A stretch of DNA of 64,000 nt from Polytrichum commune (Eukaryota; Streptophyta; Polytrichopsida; Polytrichales; Polytrichaceae): positions 42,056,527-42,120,526 of the forward strand of contig OX485808.1 in NCBI GenBank assembly GCA_950295325.1, read 5' to 3'. A model generated the notes under the pieces. The model saw only the letters and a list, made by a program, of their open reading frames with translations, was not told where the DNA came from and did not search any database. Shown here piece after piece: positions 23,234-35,703 of the stretch. Each line of letters begins with the position of its first letter. The first letter of the stretch is position 1. The position numbers were made by a program, and so were the translations under genes.

Positions 23234-26200
23234 CTACTCACATTCTAGAATACCAGCAAGTTCAAGTAGTCGCATGACCTCATTATAGGTATATGTAGGT
23301 GCATGAATGAATTTGTCACTCTCGTAATCCACCTTGCACAAAAATCTAAACACATAATAAAGATGTTTACAATACACCCATTTTCCTTTCTTTCCCAATG
23401 CATGAGAGGACATTTTCGTGAAGTCCGGGCATGTGCAATGCAGAATGTCACCAATTGTGACACGGTATGTAATATCCTCTTTGGAGACAATGTTGATTAT
23501 CACTCCAAAACCTGGATATGGAATGGCAGTCACCCCAACTACAAAATAACCATCCATGAGTCCGGCGCTCTCCCATTTGTTTTTGTGATCCGCTGTCGGT
23601 GCGGTCGGATTGCGACGAACTGTCTTTCCAAACCTGAATGTAGGGTGGGCATCCGGGTTGGGTGGCATACGAAAATGCGAGCGAGGGATGGGAAGGGTTG
23701 CAATTGTAGAAAGCCTACGACGGGGGGATAATGCTTCCCTTTGCTGTAGTTGAAATCCGGCGTCCTCAAGTGCCAACACCTCCTCTCTTGATAGATTGGT
23801 GCCTATCTTCACCGGCCAAGTGTTAGGCACTATAGGCCAATCCAACACATATTTCTTCTTATTACCACTCACACAACGCTTGATGTCGTCAGGGCAGAAC
23901 CAAAATTCATACTCCATATTGTTGGGAGAGCGAAATTCTTTCTTGAACCCTTTGTATGTTGGAGCAGGTGTGCCATGTTTTCCAGTACCGACTTTGGCAT
24001 TGCACATCGTCCCTGTAATGGCCTGTAATGCCCAACATCGTCTAGCTGAGTTGGGTGGCAATCTTGCAATGTGCCAATTGGAAGCAAGACAATCAGTCTC
24101 TAACACAGATGTAGTATGAGTCACACCTTGTTGTGCATAATTCAACGATTCCTCTATGCGTTGACGAGTTGCACGAGTGTTAGGGCGAGGAATTGAAAAA
24201 TTCACTTTGTCGGGTCGATGAGAATCGCAATCAGCACCCGGGGGCATGTTGAGTTTTCGTTTGGTGGACCCAAATGGCTTGGACCCTTCCAATGCACAAT
24301 CTCTAGTATTGACGTCTTCTGCCCCCGGGAAAGACTTCATGGCATCAGCCAAATTTTTTGGATCTCAACACCTGGCAGCCGCCTTAAGTTTTAAGGATGC
24401 CGAATCAGGACCTTTACCATGAGACCCCCCTTTCAACCATGCACGGTAATTCGCGATTTGCATGAAGGCACGGATCATGTCATCAACAGTAGCTTCATAC
24501 AGGCAAGTCATCTTGTTGCCGGATTGTTGGAGCCATTTGTTATGAACAGTCTCGGCAAGGTTGCATGTTGGCATTTCTGCACGCTCATCTATTGTCATAT
24601 CCTACGAACAACATACAAATACGGGGTTAAGAAAAACAAGACACAAATTTATAAAAATGGAAAAAATACGGGAAGTTCAATGACATTGAATAATGCAGTG
24701 TGGTATGCACTTACAAGTAGCATATGACCACCCCATTGTCTATAACGGAAGTGCCAAAATCCCAACCACTCCGAAAGGCCAAGGATGCCTTCTTCTGTGG
24801 CAGCTCCAGATGACAACCACCAAGAACGAATCACGTGATACTTAGTCTCGGCATCGTCCATTGTTACCGCGTCCTTGTAATCCTTGCATATTTGCTTGTG
24901 TTGAAACTGCAAGGATGGTTTGATATAATTTTGTGTCACCTTATCCAAGCTTGCAGACCAGTGGAAAAGGCATGTGCGTTCACGTGCGACCATGGGCAGG
25001 CTTGGATCGCCGTCCCCATAAACCATCCGCACCGCATTCCAATTGGCTTGAGCACTGTCTGCCATGAACCCTTTGAAGTTTGTTTTTGGAACACCATTCT
25101 CGGCCATAACAACATTCAGATTTTCCCAAAAGAGAGTTTGTGCTGCACCATCTTCAGATTGCATGTCACAACACGCAATGGTCAACACCTTACAGTATCG
25201 ACTGTCGTACACATGGCAAGCCATTGTCGTCCAATCCTTCAAACGTTTGACATGGTCAAACATGATCCAAGAATTCTCCATATCTCCCCCGACTTGCATC
25301 CTCTTTACAAGCTCCACACCACTGCCCGGAAGGTCTACGGACATCTTAAAAACAAAAACCTTGTCTTTCGATTGCCCTGGGAACCGACTATCATGGACGA
25401 ACTTGAAAGCATAATGGTCTTTGAGTGCCATAATACTATCCATAGTTCCCATTCCACTACGCACAAAACGTTTTGATCCAGATACAAAATTACGACAATT
25501 TGGGGAGGCTAGAGTGCTGAATTTGTCCATGACCACCTCTAAGGAAGAACCAACCAAGTGATGGCTTTCTCCAATTGTGGGAGATCTAAGAAGGTAATCG
25601 GCCAAGAATTGTTTGCTCGCAGCCATGACTATGGCGGAATTTGTGGCTGTGGGTGTTTTCAACACTTCATTGGCAACGCACTGGTATGCCATGTCTAATG
25701 ATTCACGACATGTACCATTGGATACAGGGTGATCATGTACACCAAGATGAATGCAAGCTCTGGACATCCCAGCAGAGGCGGAATGAATGTATATAATGCG
25801 AGCAGGGCACAAAGCAATGCACACAGGTGTTGAACGACATACCTTACACTGGATAGTAGACCTAGTAGGGGCAACATTACCCACAAGAAATGGCAGAGGG
25901 GTTGAACTGGCCCATTCAGTGTTGTTGCGCAGACCCCCATTGCGATGCATGTAATCACAGTAGTCATTAGGACATTGGAGATGACCTGCACAAGTAGAAC
26001 GCCGAAAGGATAATCCAAAATCATTTTGGATATTCGTGGTTTTGGTGATGCACCAAGGATGACCGTCGCATATTTTATCCATACCATCCATGGAGCGGCC
26101 ATACGTATTTGGAACTCCAAGTGCCACAGGGGGCAAGACAAATAAAACGTCGCCGTCAATAGAAGATGGCAAGTATTTGACATCACGGACATCTATATTG

Positions 26201-26718
26201 TCAAAATCAATGAATGCAAGATCAGACTTTGACATTTTCCTAGACTTTGTGAACTTCAAGGCATCAACGATAGTCAACCCTGTAGATGACGGTGAAGGGT
26301 GCAATGGAGGGCGCTGAGAAGGTGTCATACGGTGAACCAATGTGTTGCACATAGGACTAAATGGGGATTTGGGAAGTTGTGAAGGAGTGGAGTTTTTACT
26401 TTCAAATGGAAATGACGATATGTCTGAAAGATGAACAGCAGCACAAATATCATCTTCTGAATCAGACAACACCAATACACTATCATCATTGGACTCCAAC
26501 TTAACAGTTGCAACAATGGGCATTTGAACTGTGGATGTACCGGATTCATTGGTCAATAAGACAGTTAGAGCTTGCATCTGCGATTCAGAAAGACCTATGA
26601 CCCTAAATGAACCAGGCCCTAAAATCCACACAAATCCATCTTCAGTTCTGGTCTTTTGAACCAAAATCGTTTCATACACCTCTCCATCCGCAGAGTACAT
26701 CTCTTGTTCTAAATACAT
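23234..26718 (-). CDS. MULE transposase with SWIM zinc finger (one nonsense codon)
   Basis: Two exons are clear: 26718-24715 (668 codons, ATG start) and 24601-23234 (455 codons). They are joined by a 113-bp intron with GTAAGT donor and GTAG acceptor, in phase 0. The first half has a Cys/His-rich block (around residues 240-320, for example CPNDYCDYMH). The MULE core follows: ACCDMQSEDG, GFMADSAQANWNAVR and RTCLFHW (about residues 510-590), containing candidate catalytic Asp residues. Near the C-terminus TCPDF...VYCKHLYYVF is a SWIM zinc finger (C-x-C...C-x-H). An in-frame TGA at 24367-24365 (after ...AAARC) would truncate the protein before the SWIM domain. All other codons are open, so inactivation looks recent, or the codon is a sequencing error. 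It lies between the matching terminal repeats, so it is the likely mobility enzyme. Confidence 0.85.
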
Positions 26719-27901
26719 GGTTCTTAGTTAGAGACTGAATCTCAAACTAAGCAAATCTTCCGAGACACACACAAAACCATCATCCTGAAGTGGTAGCAGG
26801 AAATGAACAAAGGATCCGGGAGCTCTAATGGTAGCCATGGAGAAAGAAAGCAATAGATGCACGTCACAATAATATTGGATGGGCGGAGATTATTATACTA
26901 AATGGTATGTACTAAAAAATGGGGTGTAGATCAAAACTTTGAATACTATAGCATCCAATAATACACAAATAGACAACTCACACTGACAGTCGAAGAATAG
27001 ATTAGGCCAAACATAGAACCCTAAACCAAACCCAATAAACTATCTCATTTGGAAACAAAACCATAGCGAACCCCAATGCACAAGTGAGATGTGGATCTTA
27101 AGTCCATGACACCATAAGTCATGTCCATTATAACATTGGGAAGAATATATGAAGAAGAGATTTAACTAATGTATATAACTTAATAAAAATATAAACTATT
27201 TAGAATACATATCTATATATCTATATATCTATGTCTATATGTCTATATCTATATATCTATATGTCTATATGTTTAAATGTTTATATGTCTATATCTATAT
27301 CTATATGTCTATATATCTATATGTTTCAATGTTTATATGTCTATATCTATATCTATATGTCTATATATCTATATATCTATGAATTCCTAAATGAAAACGG
27401 AAGAAACACGGGCACGGACATCATTGAAAAATATGTTATATAATGAACAAATACATATGAATCGATAATAACAATTTGGCGAATAATTTCACTTTTTATA
27501 TGATGTTGGGGAAGTGAAGGATTTAAACCCTATAACCTTCTTAGAATGTTCCCCAATCATGTGCAAAAAAATGATTTCGGAAAATTTCCAAAATGTACCG
27601 TATAGGAAGATTTCCCAAAAATCTACGATGTCATCAATTTCAGAGTTTTTAGAAATTCATAAGAATTTGAAATTTAATGAAAAAAATCTAATTTTTTGTA
27701 TATCACTACATATGATGTGTGTAACTATGAGAAAAAAAAATTTCAAGCTAATTAATTTTAATATGTAGGAGATATACCTATCTAAAGTTTTCTAAAATCT
27801 ATGGGTTTTGTATTTTTTTTTTCCCCACCCCCCCAACCTTTCATTCCCCTCTGAACCTAAACCTAATCCCCTTCACGTTCACGGCCGCCACGGCCGAGGC
27901 G
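26719..27901. promoter_or_regulatory. Divergent intergenic region between transposase and cargo genes
   Basis: Separates the leftward transposase from the rightward cargo. It holds a TCTATATG microsatellite (27207-27382), an AT-rich stretch, and a GC-rich block (CACGGCCGCCACGGCCGAGG) just before the TATA box. No supportable coding region; 27514-27768 is an AT-rich ORF without domain features. Confidence 0.5.
27207..27382 (+). repeat. TATCTATATG microsatellite
   Basis: Imperfect repetition of TCTATATGTCTATATCTATA-type units. The 70-codon ORF over it is spurious. Confidence 0.9.
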
Positions 27902-27909
27902 TATAAATA
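27902..27909 (+). promoter_or_regulatory. TATA box for the rightward cargo transcript
   Basis: TATAAATA follows a GC-rich block and precedes ACAACAAAAC by about 25 bp, a plausible transcription start near 27935. A short reading frame of 32 codons starts at the first ATG (about 27952). Downstream come the palindromic repeats and then the kinase-like gene. Confidence 0.5.
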
Positions 27910-28010
27910 AGGATGAGAAGGCGTTTTTACAACAAAACTTACATGAGCGAGCTTCGGTTTAGCACTGCGTATGAGAGCAAGTTTGTAGAGAAGTTGCTGG
28001 TTGGACCTGC

Positions 28011-28569
28011 TTGTGGGCTAGCGCACAAGCCTACATAAGGACTACTTCTGTTCATTTTTCCTTTCAATCATTTCAGTTACATAAGATTTGTTTAATTCTG
28101 CTGCTAAGAGTTGTTTGTGCGCTGGCGCACAAACATCTTAGGACTCTTTTTATTTACTTTGTTCTTTAGATCTATCATTTGCATACGACTTGTTGCAATC
28201 TTCTGCTGAAAGTTGTTTGTACACTAGCGCACAAATATCCTTTAGGACTATTTCTGTTTACTTTGTTCTTTAGATCTATCATTTGCATACGATTTGTTGC
28301 GCCCTTCTGCTGGAAGTTGTTTGTGCGCTGGCGCACAATCCTTTCTTAGTGCTTCAATTCATTTTTTTGCTTTAGTTCTTATATTTAGTTTAGGCTTCAT
28401 TTTATTTTCTCTAGTTTGCACTTCATCTGCTTTGGTGTTGCATTCTGCTTGTGCGTTGGTGCACAACCATTATTCAGGTATTTTTTCATTTATTTTTTCT
28501 TTACTTCTATCAATGCTTTTAAGTTTGTTATGCCCTGCTCCTGCTTTCTGGTTGTGCGCCAGCGCACAA
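28011..28569 (+). repeat. Six 18-bp hairpin palindromes at about 103-bp intervals
   Basis: TTGTGCGCTGGCGCACAA or close variants occur at 28011, 28115, 28217, 28321, 28449 and 28552. The four best-spaced intervals are 102-104 bp and one is 128 bp. The DNA between them is also repeated (CTGCTG...AAGTTG, TTCTTTAGATCTATCATTTG). They lie just downstream of the TATA box, so they would be in the leader or first intron of the cargo transcript. The 18-bp core is a near-perfect inverted repeat that can form a hairpin or bind a dimeric protein. Confidence 0.85.
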
Positions 28570-29323
28570 CCATCAATGAGGAGTAGTTCGATTTATGTAT
28601 TAGGGTTTATCTACTAATATTTGCTTGAATCTTGTTCTTAATTGCTTTTAAAAATTTCACAACTTCTGTTTTGCTTTGTTGTTGAGAATTGTTGTTTATA
28701 ATTGGATTTTGTTTTAATTGATGTTCTGAACTTCATGTGTAGCAGTACACCTCCGATCTAGTTGTGTGTCAAGTTCCAAGGCATCAACTTTCATTCCAGG
28801 TATTTTTTCACTCCATTATATTTTGGGTTTTTTATTTTTTGGTTTTATTTTGTCTTGCTTTGTTTTTGTTCTAAATTCCGAATCATTTCAGCTGGGGTGG
28901 ATGGATGCTTTATGTTTCCTCACGTCGTAGGTGTTAGGACGTGTAATTACATCGTACCCATCATTTCCAGCTGGTATGGTCCACATGATTATAATTTTCA
29001 TGTGCATATCCTGGATTTGATTTTTTACATTCAACTTCAAATGGCCCTAGCAGACGTGGATGGATGTTTCATACATTCTCACGTCCTAGGTGTTCATATA
29101 TGTATTTCTATAATATATTTTTCTTCTATCCGTGTACCAATCCATTTTTTCATTTACTTTTAAGATGTGTATCTAAATCCTATATTTCATTTCTACAACA
29201 TGAAGTATACAACCCAGACTATATGGTAATTTCATGTGGTTTTATTGACTCTTATATGCAGGTATTCATTGTTCGTTGATGTTATCCTCAACAGACTATT
29301 CAAGGTGATTATTGCTTCCAACT
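28570..29323 (+). other. Leader/intron-like region upstream of the kinase-like gene
   Basis: T-rich sequence with repeated exon-like pieces: GTGGATGGATG(C/T)TT and TCACGTC(G/C)TAGGTGTT occur at about 28897 and 29057, the second a duplication of the first. Candidate acceptor and donor sites (TTCCAG, TAGGTGT) suggest spliced untranslated exons. The ORF at 28762-29163 has no recognisable domain. Confidence 0.35.
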
Positions 29324-30812
29324 ATGGAACCTCTTCTCAATAAGCCTAATCAAATGGTCACTTTGAGTGTACAAAGCTTCCTTGTAGAATGGTGGGGTGA
29401 CATGTCTTGGGACTCAATCCATCAAAATTTTGTGTCGATGAGTATGTCCGGTCCTATCTTTTTGCGTGAGCGTGTGAAGATCATAATTGATGATTGTATT
29501 TCGCGACGTTTTCCATCATGCAAATAAATGTCCAATTATAATACTTGGAAAGACAACGTCTCTTCTAATTTTGTTTGACAAATGTCCGATGTGGTTTCAA
29601 AGGTGCATTGGAAAGTCACGCATGGTTGGACATTGGAAAAATTAGAAGCGTAAAAATTTAACTCCGATCGGTGGGAAGTGGAGATTCCACAACTCTCAAG
29701 ACGTAGAAAAACTCATGTCAAAAATTTAAACCGTGTCGATCGACACGTCATTCCTGGAGGTGGTGCTTTTCTTTTTACTTGGAGAGATGTTGTTATTGAG
29801 AAGCATGAACGACTAGGCCGTGGTTCATATGGAGTGGTGTGGAAATGTTTCATTAAGGACAATTCAGATACTGATCCATTCGTACCATATGCCATTAAAT
29901 TTTTTTTGGATCATAATGGAAATCCTCATCATGCAAGCATGAAGGAGTTCTATTCAGTGGCATCCATAGATCATGGTGGTGTTATCAAACCGTTTGCTTT
30001 CCAAACGACACCCGCACCTGCTATTTTCTTGCCTTATTGGAATGGTGGGACATTGGGAGATATGTTCAAAACTGTGAAAGACCATGGAACTAATGAGTAT
30101 GATGTTTTTCAACGTCTCACAATATTCAAGAAAAATCATCCAGAACAAATCTCTAAGAATCAAGAATTGGAGCGGTTAAGGCTTTTCTTGTTAAACCGTT
30201 GTAACCTTGCGATCACCTTCATTCAAATCATGGCCGATCTACTCACCATTCACAATGTTTTTCATTGTGATTTATCTTTTACAAACATCTTATTCCATTT
30301 TGGTGAGATGGATGACAAAAATAAAATTTACATAGGCATTGGTGATCGGCAACAATATCGTCGGATAGACGACATTCAAATCATTTCTTGCAATCTGAAT
30401 CTTTGAGACATTCTAGGCTCCAAGAACGTTGGTGGGTAGATCCTGAGTTGTTCTTTACCAAAGACCACAATACTCGTCCGTGCCACACTGACAAGACAGA
30501 GTCATATTCTGTATCAAAGATTGCAGAGGCTATTTGGGGTTTATATGTCGATCCAATATATCTCAAAGTCATTCACTCTCGTTCTTATAATCTTTTGCTA
30601 CATTGTATTCGTCGAATGTCATGCACTTCGACCACGGAGCTTCGCATGACCTTACTGATGTCATGAATCGATTGTCTCACGAACCAGATTTTCATACTTT
30701 TCCCTTCAACAAACACATCCGCCAACGTTATCTTTCTCTACCAGAACGGAATAGGGTTCATAGTCGTCAAATTGATTGTGATGATGAAATCCCTTCCAAA
30801 CGTCAGAAATAG
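29324..30812 (+). pseudogene. Protein-kinase-like gene, degenerate (MULE cargo)
   Basis: From the ATG at 29324 one frame runs to 30406 but is broken by TAA 29525, TGA 29576 and TAA 29651. The kinase fold is visible: RLGRGSYGVVWK (glycine loop), YAIKFF (catalytic Lys), a hinge region near LPYWNGGTLGDMF, and a catalytic-loop variant FHCDLSFTNILFHF in which HRD reads HCD. IGIGD stands where DFG is expected, so the magnesium motif is altered. After frame changes near 30385 and 30600 it continues with RWWVDPELFF and SVSKIAEAIWGLYVD, the activation-segment end and helix F. The last frame ends at 30812, with AATAAA at 30831. No close family is recognised. It is either a relic, or an unusual pseudokinase with unrecognised introns. 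Confidence 0.6.
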
Positions 30813-30944
30813 ATTATATATTTTTATATTAATAAAGTATTGGATTTGTAAAAAATCCATTATGTATTGTTTTGAAATATATATACTATGAAGTTATTTC
30901 TATCATTTTTTGTTTGCATTTTCATTTATGTTTTTTGTTTGCAG

Positions 30945-33900
30945 AAAACATTTTTCCTAAAGGAAAACAAAAAGACCCATCCTCCAATGCGTTACAACCT
31001 CTCTCGCCAAGAATACAAAATATTCATCAACAAGGCGTTAAATCAACAACTAGGAAAAGAAGACAAGGTGAAAACTCCACCCTTACGCGAAGGTCTCATC
31101 GCAACAAGGGACTTCAACCTCATGTTGTTCTTGAAACAGTGGAAGAAGATTGTGCATCTTCCATGCATTCAAACGATCAACCACAAGTCCATTCTAAAGA
31201 AAATACAATGACAATGTCGCAAAAATTGGAGTCACTTTTGGGACAACATCAAAATATCACTGAAGATGTTGCAACAAAAATTGTGGATAATATTATGGAT
31301 TTAGTTGCAGAACAAGTTATTGAGGAATCCACTTTAGAGAAATCGCATCAAGAAAATCAAGACAATCTGCAATATAATGATACACAAGACTCTCAAGAGA
31401 ATCACCACTTTCAGGAGACACAAACTTCTCCAGGAAATCAACACTTTCAAGAGACACCAGATTCTCAACATACTGAACAATTCCAAGAACAACAACTTTC
31501 TCTTGTGAATCAACGATCACAGCATAAATAGCATTCTTTGACATTGTCTCAAGGGACAATATCTACATCTCAATTTATTGGTGGACCTTCTGAAGGTGTA
31601 ACTAATCGTCGCAAAAAAGAGAAGGTAAATTTTATTTTCATTTGTATTAAACGGTTTGAATTTTTTTAATTTATATATATTCTCTATTATTATTAGGTTT
31701 ATATTCTTACATACATGAATATTGTGCAGAGTGAAAAAATGATATTCATGAAGGATTATGGACACCTCCGCCTACATTGGAGAACCCAACTAAACATGAA
31801 GGGAAATCCATCAAGTACACGAGAATGAAACTCTTGGAACGAAAACAAAAAATAAACTCGACATTGAGTGATATATGTGTCATGAAATATCCTGTGCCTA
31901 TCCCTTTGTGTCGAATGATTGGCATGGAGGTGGTTAGGCCCGCATTGGACGATGATGTATCAATTTTGTCACGTTTGTTTCTCAATGGTTATATTCTTGG
32001 GTCTGCATCATTTTATGTCTCGGTAGAGCATGAAGAGGGATACACGATTGATGTCAATGATGACATTGTGAATGAATGGGATGAAATTTGGAAACAAAAA
32101 AATGAAGAATTTGAAGCCTATTTGACAGAGCATGATTTGCATGCATTCAAAAATAAAATGTTTCACATTTGGAATGGAAATCATCGCTTTAAAGCATGGT
32201 ACAATACCAAAGAGATGAAGTTGGGTGGTGTTGAATATCATATAAGCCCTACATCGATAATCCTTGATGGACGAAAAAAAAATCACTCTGTTATCACATG
32301 TCTCTGCGATGATATCAACATGTAAGTATTTTATTCATTTCTATTTTGATTACCTTATATTGTTAATTTTCTTTACATGTTTCATCTTTAAGTTTTTCAT
32401 ATTTTTATATTTATGTTTATATTTTGAAATGATTCAGATCAACAGAGAAAAATGTTGTCAAACCTCGATTCATTCACACACTCTTCAAAGTGACAAAATA
32501 TGGAAGTCAACCGCTGGAATGGTGGGAAGGAAGGATTAGTCCTGAGCAAATGGCTTTGTGCAAAAAGAAAAAATCAGTAAATTCCAAAAAGTGGTATAAT
32601 GTCACACAAGAGATCCTGGTCGAACATATTTACAAGGTAAATTTTGTATTTCCTTATTTCTTTAACTATGTCAATTCATATTTATGGATTTCTAGATTTT
32701 CTTTCTTTATGATCATCAATACTTTGTATTGTACAGAGTGAAATTGAGGACGAGGTTGCAAAAGCAACTGAAAACTATATCAACTTGGAGGTTGCAGATC
32801 ACATCGGATTGCAACAAATAATTGCAACAGCGTCACAATCCATCAAAACTAAAAAACGGTCAACACTGGTTAAAATTTTGGCCATCGCTGATCCCGAAAA
32901 TGGCACAGAGTTTTTTGATGAAATCAAAAAACACTATGACAAAAATGGAGACAATGTGCAAATGACCCTTGATCGCCTCCATCGTCTTTGTCAATCTCAG
33001 GTTGATTCCAAAGAGAAAACGAATTGGCTAAAGCTCTGGAATGCTAATGATGACACAAAACATGCTGCATCGTTTCCTTTAGAAATTGGAGGAAATGATG
33101 CATTGGATCCATGGCTGACAAGAAGAACATTTTGGTGGCAGGTATTTATATATAAAGTTTACTATTTGATATGTGATATATTTATGTATCAAATATATAA
33201 TATATATGTATGTTTGATATATGTATTATGATACATAACTATTTGTATATTTGTACATTAATTATTTTTATGTATGTTATATAGCTCAAAGAGGAGGCAT
33301 GCAAAAAAATTGACTACTACATCAATCATGATGATGCAACACAACGATTGGTGTTGGACAATATGACTTCGGATGTTCCGGATGTTCTCTCATATATTAG
33401 AACATGGGAGGAAAAAATTGGGAACATGGCCTTTTTAGTGGAAATACCCACTAAGGTGAATGCAAAGACTGTGTGGAGGAACAATATATGGAAAGATCAA
33501 CCAGGTTATGCTGCAATCATGTGTCGTATAATTTATCGATACATTAAATTCATTTTGATTGCAAATGGAAAACTTCGAGGTCGTCCATCATGGTGGTCTT
33601 CTTGGACACTTGCAGAAGGAATGCTTTGGAATATTGAACAAAGAAAATGGCCATCTGCACATCGCGAAGGGGGAGGTTGGTATTTGGACCTTCCCAACGG
33701 TTCTTTACTAGAAGAAGAAACACAATTGTTTCAAGATTGCAATGCAAGAGTTGAAGAACAAAGAAGTGTTGGTATTAATGTGGGTGAAATGCCAACATTT
33801 GAAACCGAACAACCATCGGAGTCCTCCAAACAACCATCGCAGTCTTCCAAACCACATATTCAATTGAGGAAAAAAAGAAAAATAATCGATACAAAAAACG

Positions 33901-35703
33901 ACGAACAAGATATTGTCCCAAATCCAAAGCCACCAAGTGGTCGAGTGTCGTCAAGATCACAAATTGCAACTGTACCAAAACCGGGAAGAAATCTTGATTT
34001 TATTCCCAAGGTAGGCCTTGTTAAAGGTGATTGGTATGATTGTCATGTTTTTTATGAAAAACACAAAAAAACATCTCCTGATTTCAAAAAATTGATGTCA
34101 TGGATGAAAGATGTTTCTTTGGGTAAAGTAAACAACGTGAATGGAATTGTTACCAAAGCATGTGTGGACCTAATTATCGTTGATATTCCAGATGGGATGC
34201 CAATCCATGGTATTGACGAAGGGCGTACTATTCCTTCTTGGATGCAATTGAAGACATATGAATGGTGGGAGACATACGGGGGGGTCACACCCCCTTACAT
34301 TTCATAGCCACGTGTGATAAAAGTTTGCTACCCTATATTACATGCCATAGATAATTTTTAAAATTATGATATTTTTTTCTACATACACATAACCATTGAT
34401 AATATCTTTTGTATATTTTTTTGAAATTTTTAGTCATCTTCATTTTTTGTAGTAATTTGTTTAGTTCAATGTTGCGTCATTCTAGTTAGAAACGGTATGT
34501 TTTATAAAAAAAACAAATCATCAAATTTGGTTACAAATTTTTACTATGTAATAGATACCATGTATATCTACTCATGAAAAAAAATCATAAACTTTCGAAC
34601 CATTTTGGTGATGCTTTATGTAAAAAGTAGATTTTGTTTTATCGCACGTGGTGTTCAACTTGACAATGAAGTGCACCCCCCGTGGGGAGACATTGTTTGA
34701 TTTTTTGGAATCAATACTTTCAGACAATGGCTGCACGCGTATCATGTGCAATGCCAAGATGCCAAGACTGCAAGAAAAAATTGTGAGTTATGCACTAGGG
34801 ACCAGAGATCGTCCAAAACATTTTTGTTTAAGGGAGCATGTCAAAACATTCACAATTGTGAACTATTTACCACAAAATGCTCCTAACGGTATCCAAACTG
34901 CTCTTTCCAACATTCTTCTCTTGAAGAAACCATCTAGTTCATTTGCCCTCTCGGATGCTGCTAGCTACATAGATCCATTTGTGGACATCAAACAATTGGA
35001 TGTTCTGTTCAATCAAATAACGAACACAAACATGTGTTTGAACCAATGTGGACAACCTTGGAGGGGAGCTAAAGAAAAAAGCCCTTTGGTTATGCAACAA
35101 CTCATTGAAGCATGTTCTCCATTACATGGTCGTATATTGGATTTGTCCGTGGGGACAGGTGCAAGTTTTCACGCTGCAAAAGAAAGTGAAAGACATATTT
35201 TTGGTTTTGAAGCAGACGAAGAAATACACATGGGATTATTGGATGCTTTATTCCAGAGTTTGAATGTTGAAGCATCCAATGTATTTCAAGCACCCTCAGA
35301 ACCTTCCTCAAGTATTGGTCCAAATTTTGAGGATGTAGTTCCAAAGCAAGGGCGCAAATTTGTGGCCATCGATGTATCTGATTCTGAATAGTGAGTAAGT
35401 CTTCAAGCTATTGTAAATTTCATACAATGAATTTGCATGTGTACATTTATTTTTCAATATATTACTTAAACTCATATTAATATTGTTTTTTTTTGCATGA
35501 TTAGCATTGGATTGAAAGATTGGTTTGCAAAAGTACCAGCAACTCCAAATTTTGTACAAGACCTACCAATATATGCAAAGTCAATGGCACAACACATGGC
35601 ACAACAACAAGAAGTTTCACTAGAGTCATCAAGCCAATCAACGGATCTTCATCCTAGACGATTAGTAGAAATGTTCATGGACATAGAGGCCCATGAAGAA
35701 TGA
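30945..35703 (+). CDS. ParB-like / DNA N6-N4-methyltransferase-like protein, multi-exon (MULE cargo, probably damaged)
   Basis: Proposed exons: 30945-31624, 31730-32321, 32438-32636, 32737-33141, 33285-about 34283, about 34631-35390, 35505-35703. All introns are GT-AG and the last, second and third junctions keep frame. Exon 1 is Gln-rich with a basic TTRKRRQG segment and has an in-frame TAG at 31529. Exon 2 carries MFHIWNGNHRFKAW, like the GxxR box of ParB/sulfiredoxin-fold domains. Exon 5 ends with VDLIIVDIPDGMP, at the place of methyltransferase motif IV (normally DPPY). Exon 6 carries KSPLVMQQLIEACSPLHGR and ILDLSVGTGAS...GFEAD, motifs X, I and II. The order IV-X-I is that of beta-class N6/N4 DNA methyltransferases. 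One-base shifts are needed at 31730 and at the exon 5/6 junction. No start codon is certain; an upstream exon must exist. Confidence 0.55.

Noticed and set aside
24835-25476. 213-codon plus-strand ORF
   Set aside because: Antisense shadow of the MULE transposase exon 1.
28011-28569. CRISPR-like regularly spaced repeats
   Set aside because: The repeats are palindromes in a eukaryotic leader/intron and the spacers are themselves similar to one another; no cas genes and the wrong kind of genome.
30801-30945. Kinase-like and ParB/methyltransferase-like genes as one spliced fusion
   Set aside because: A junction at 30801 to 30945 would be in phase, but the donor (GTCAGA) is poor and a stop and AATAAA follow the kinase frame, so two genes are preferred; the possibility stays open.
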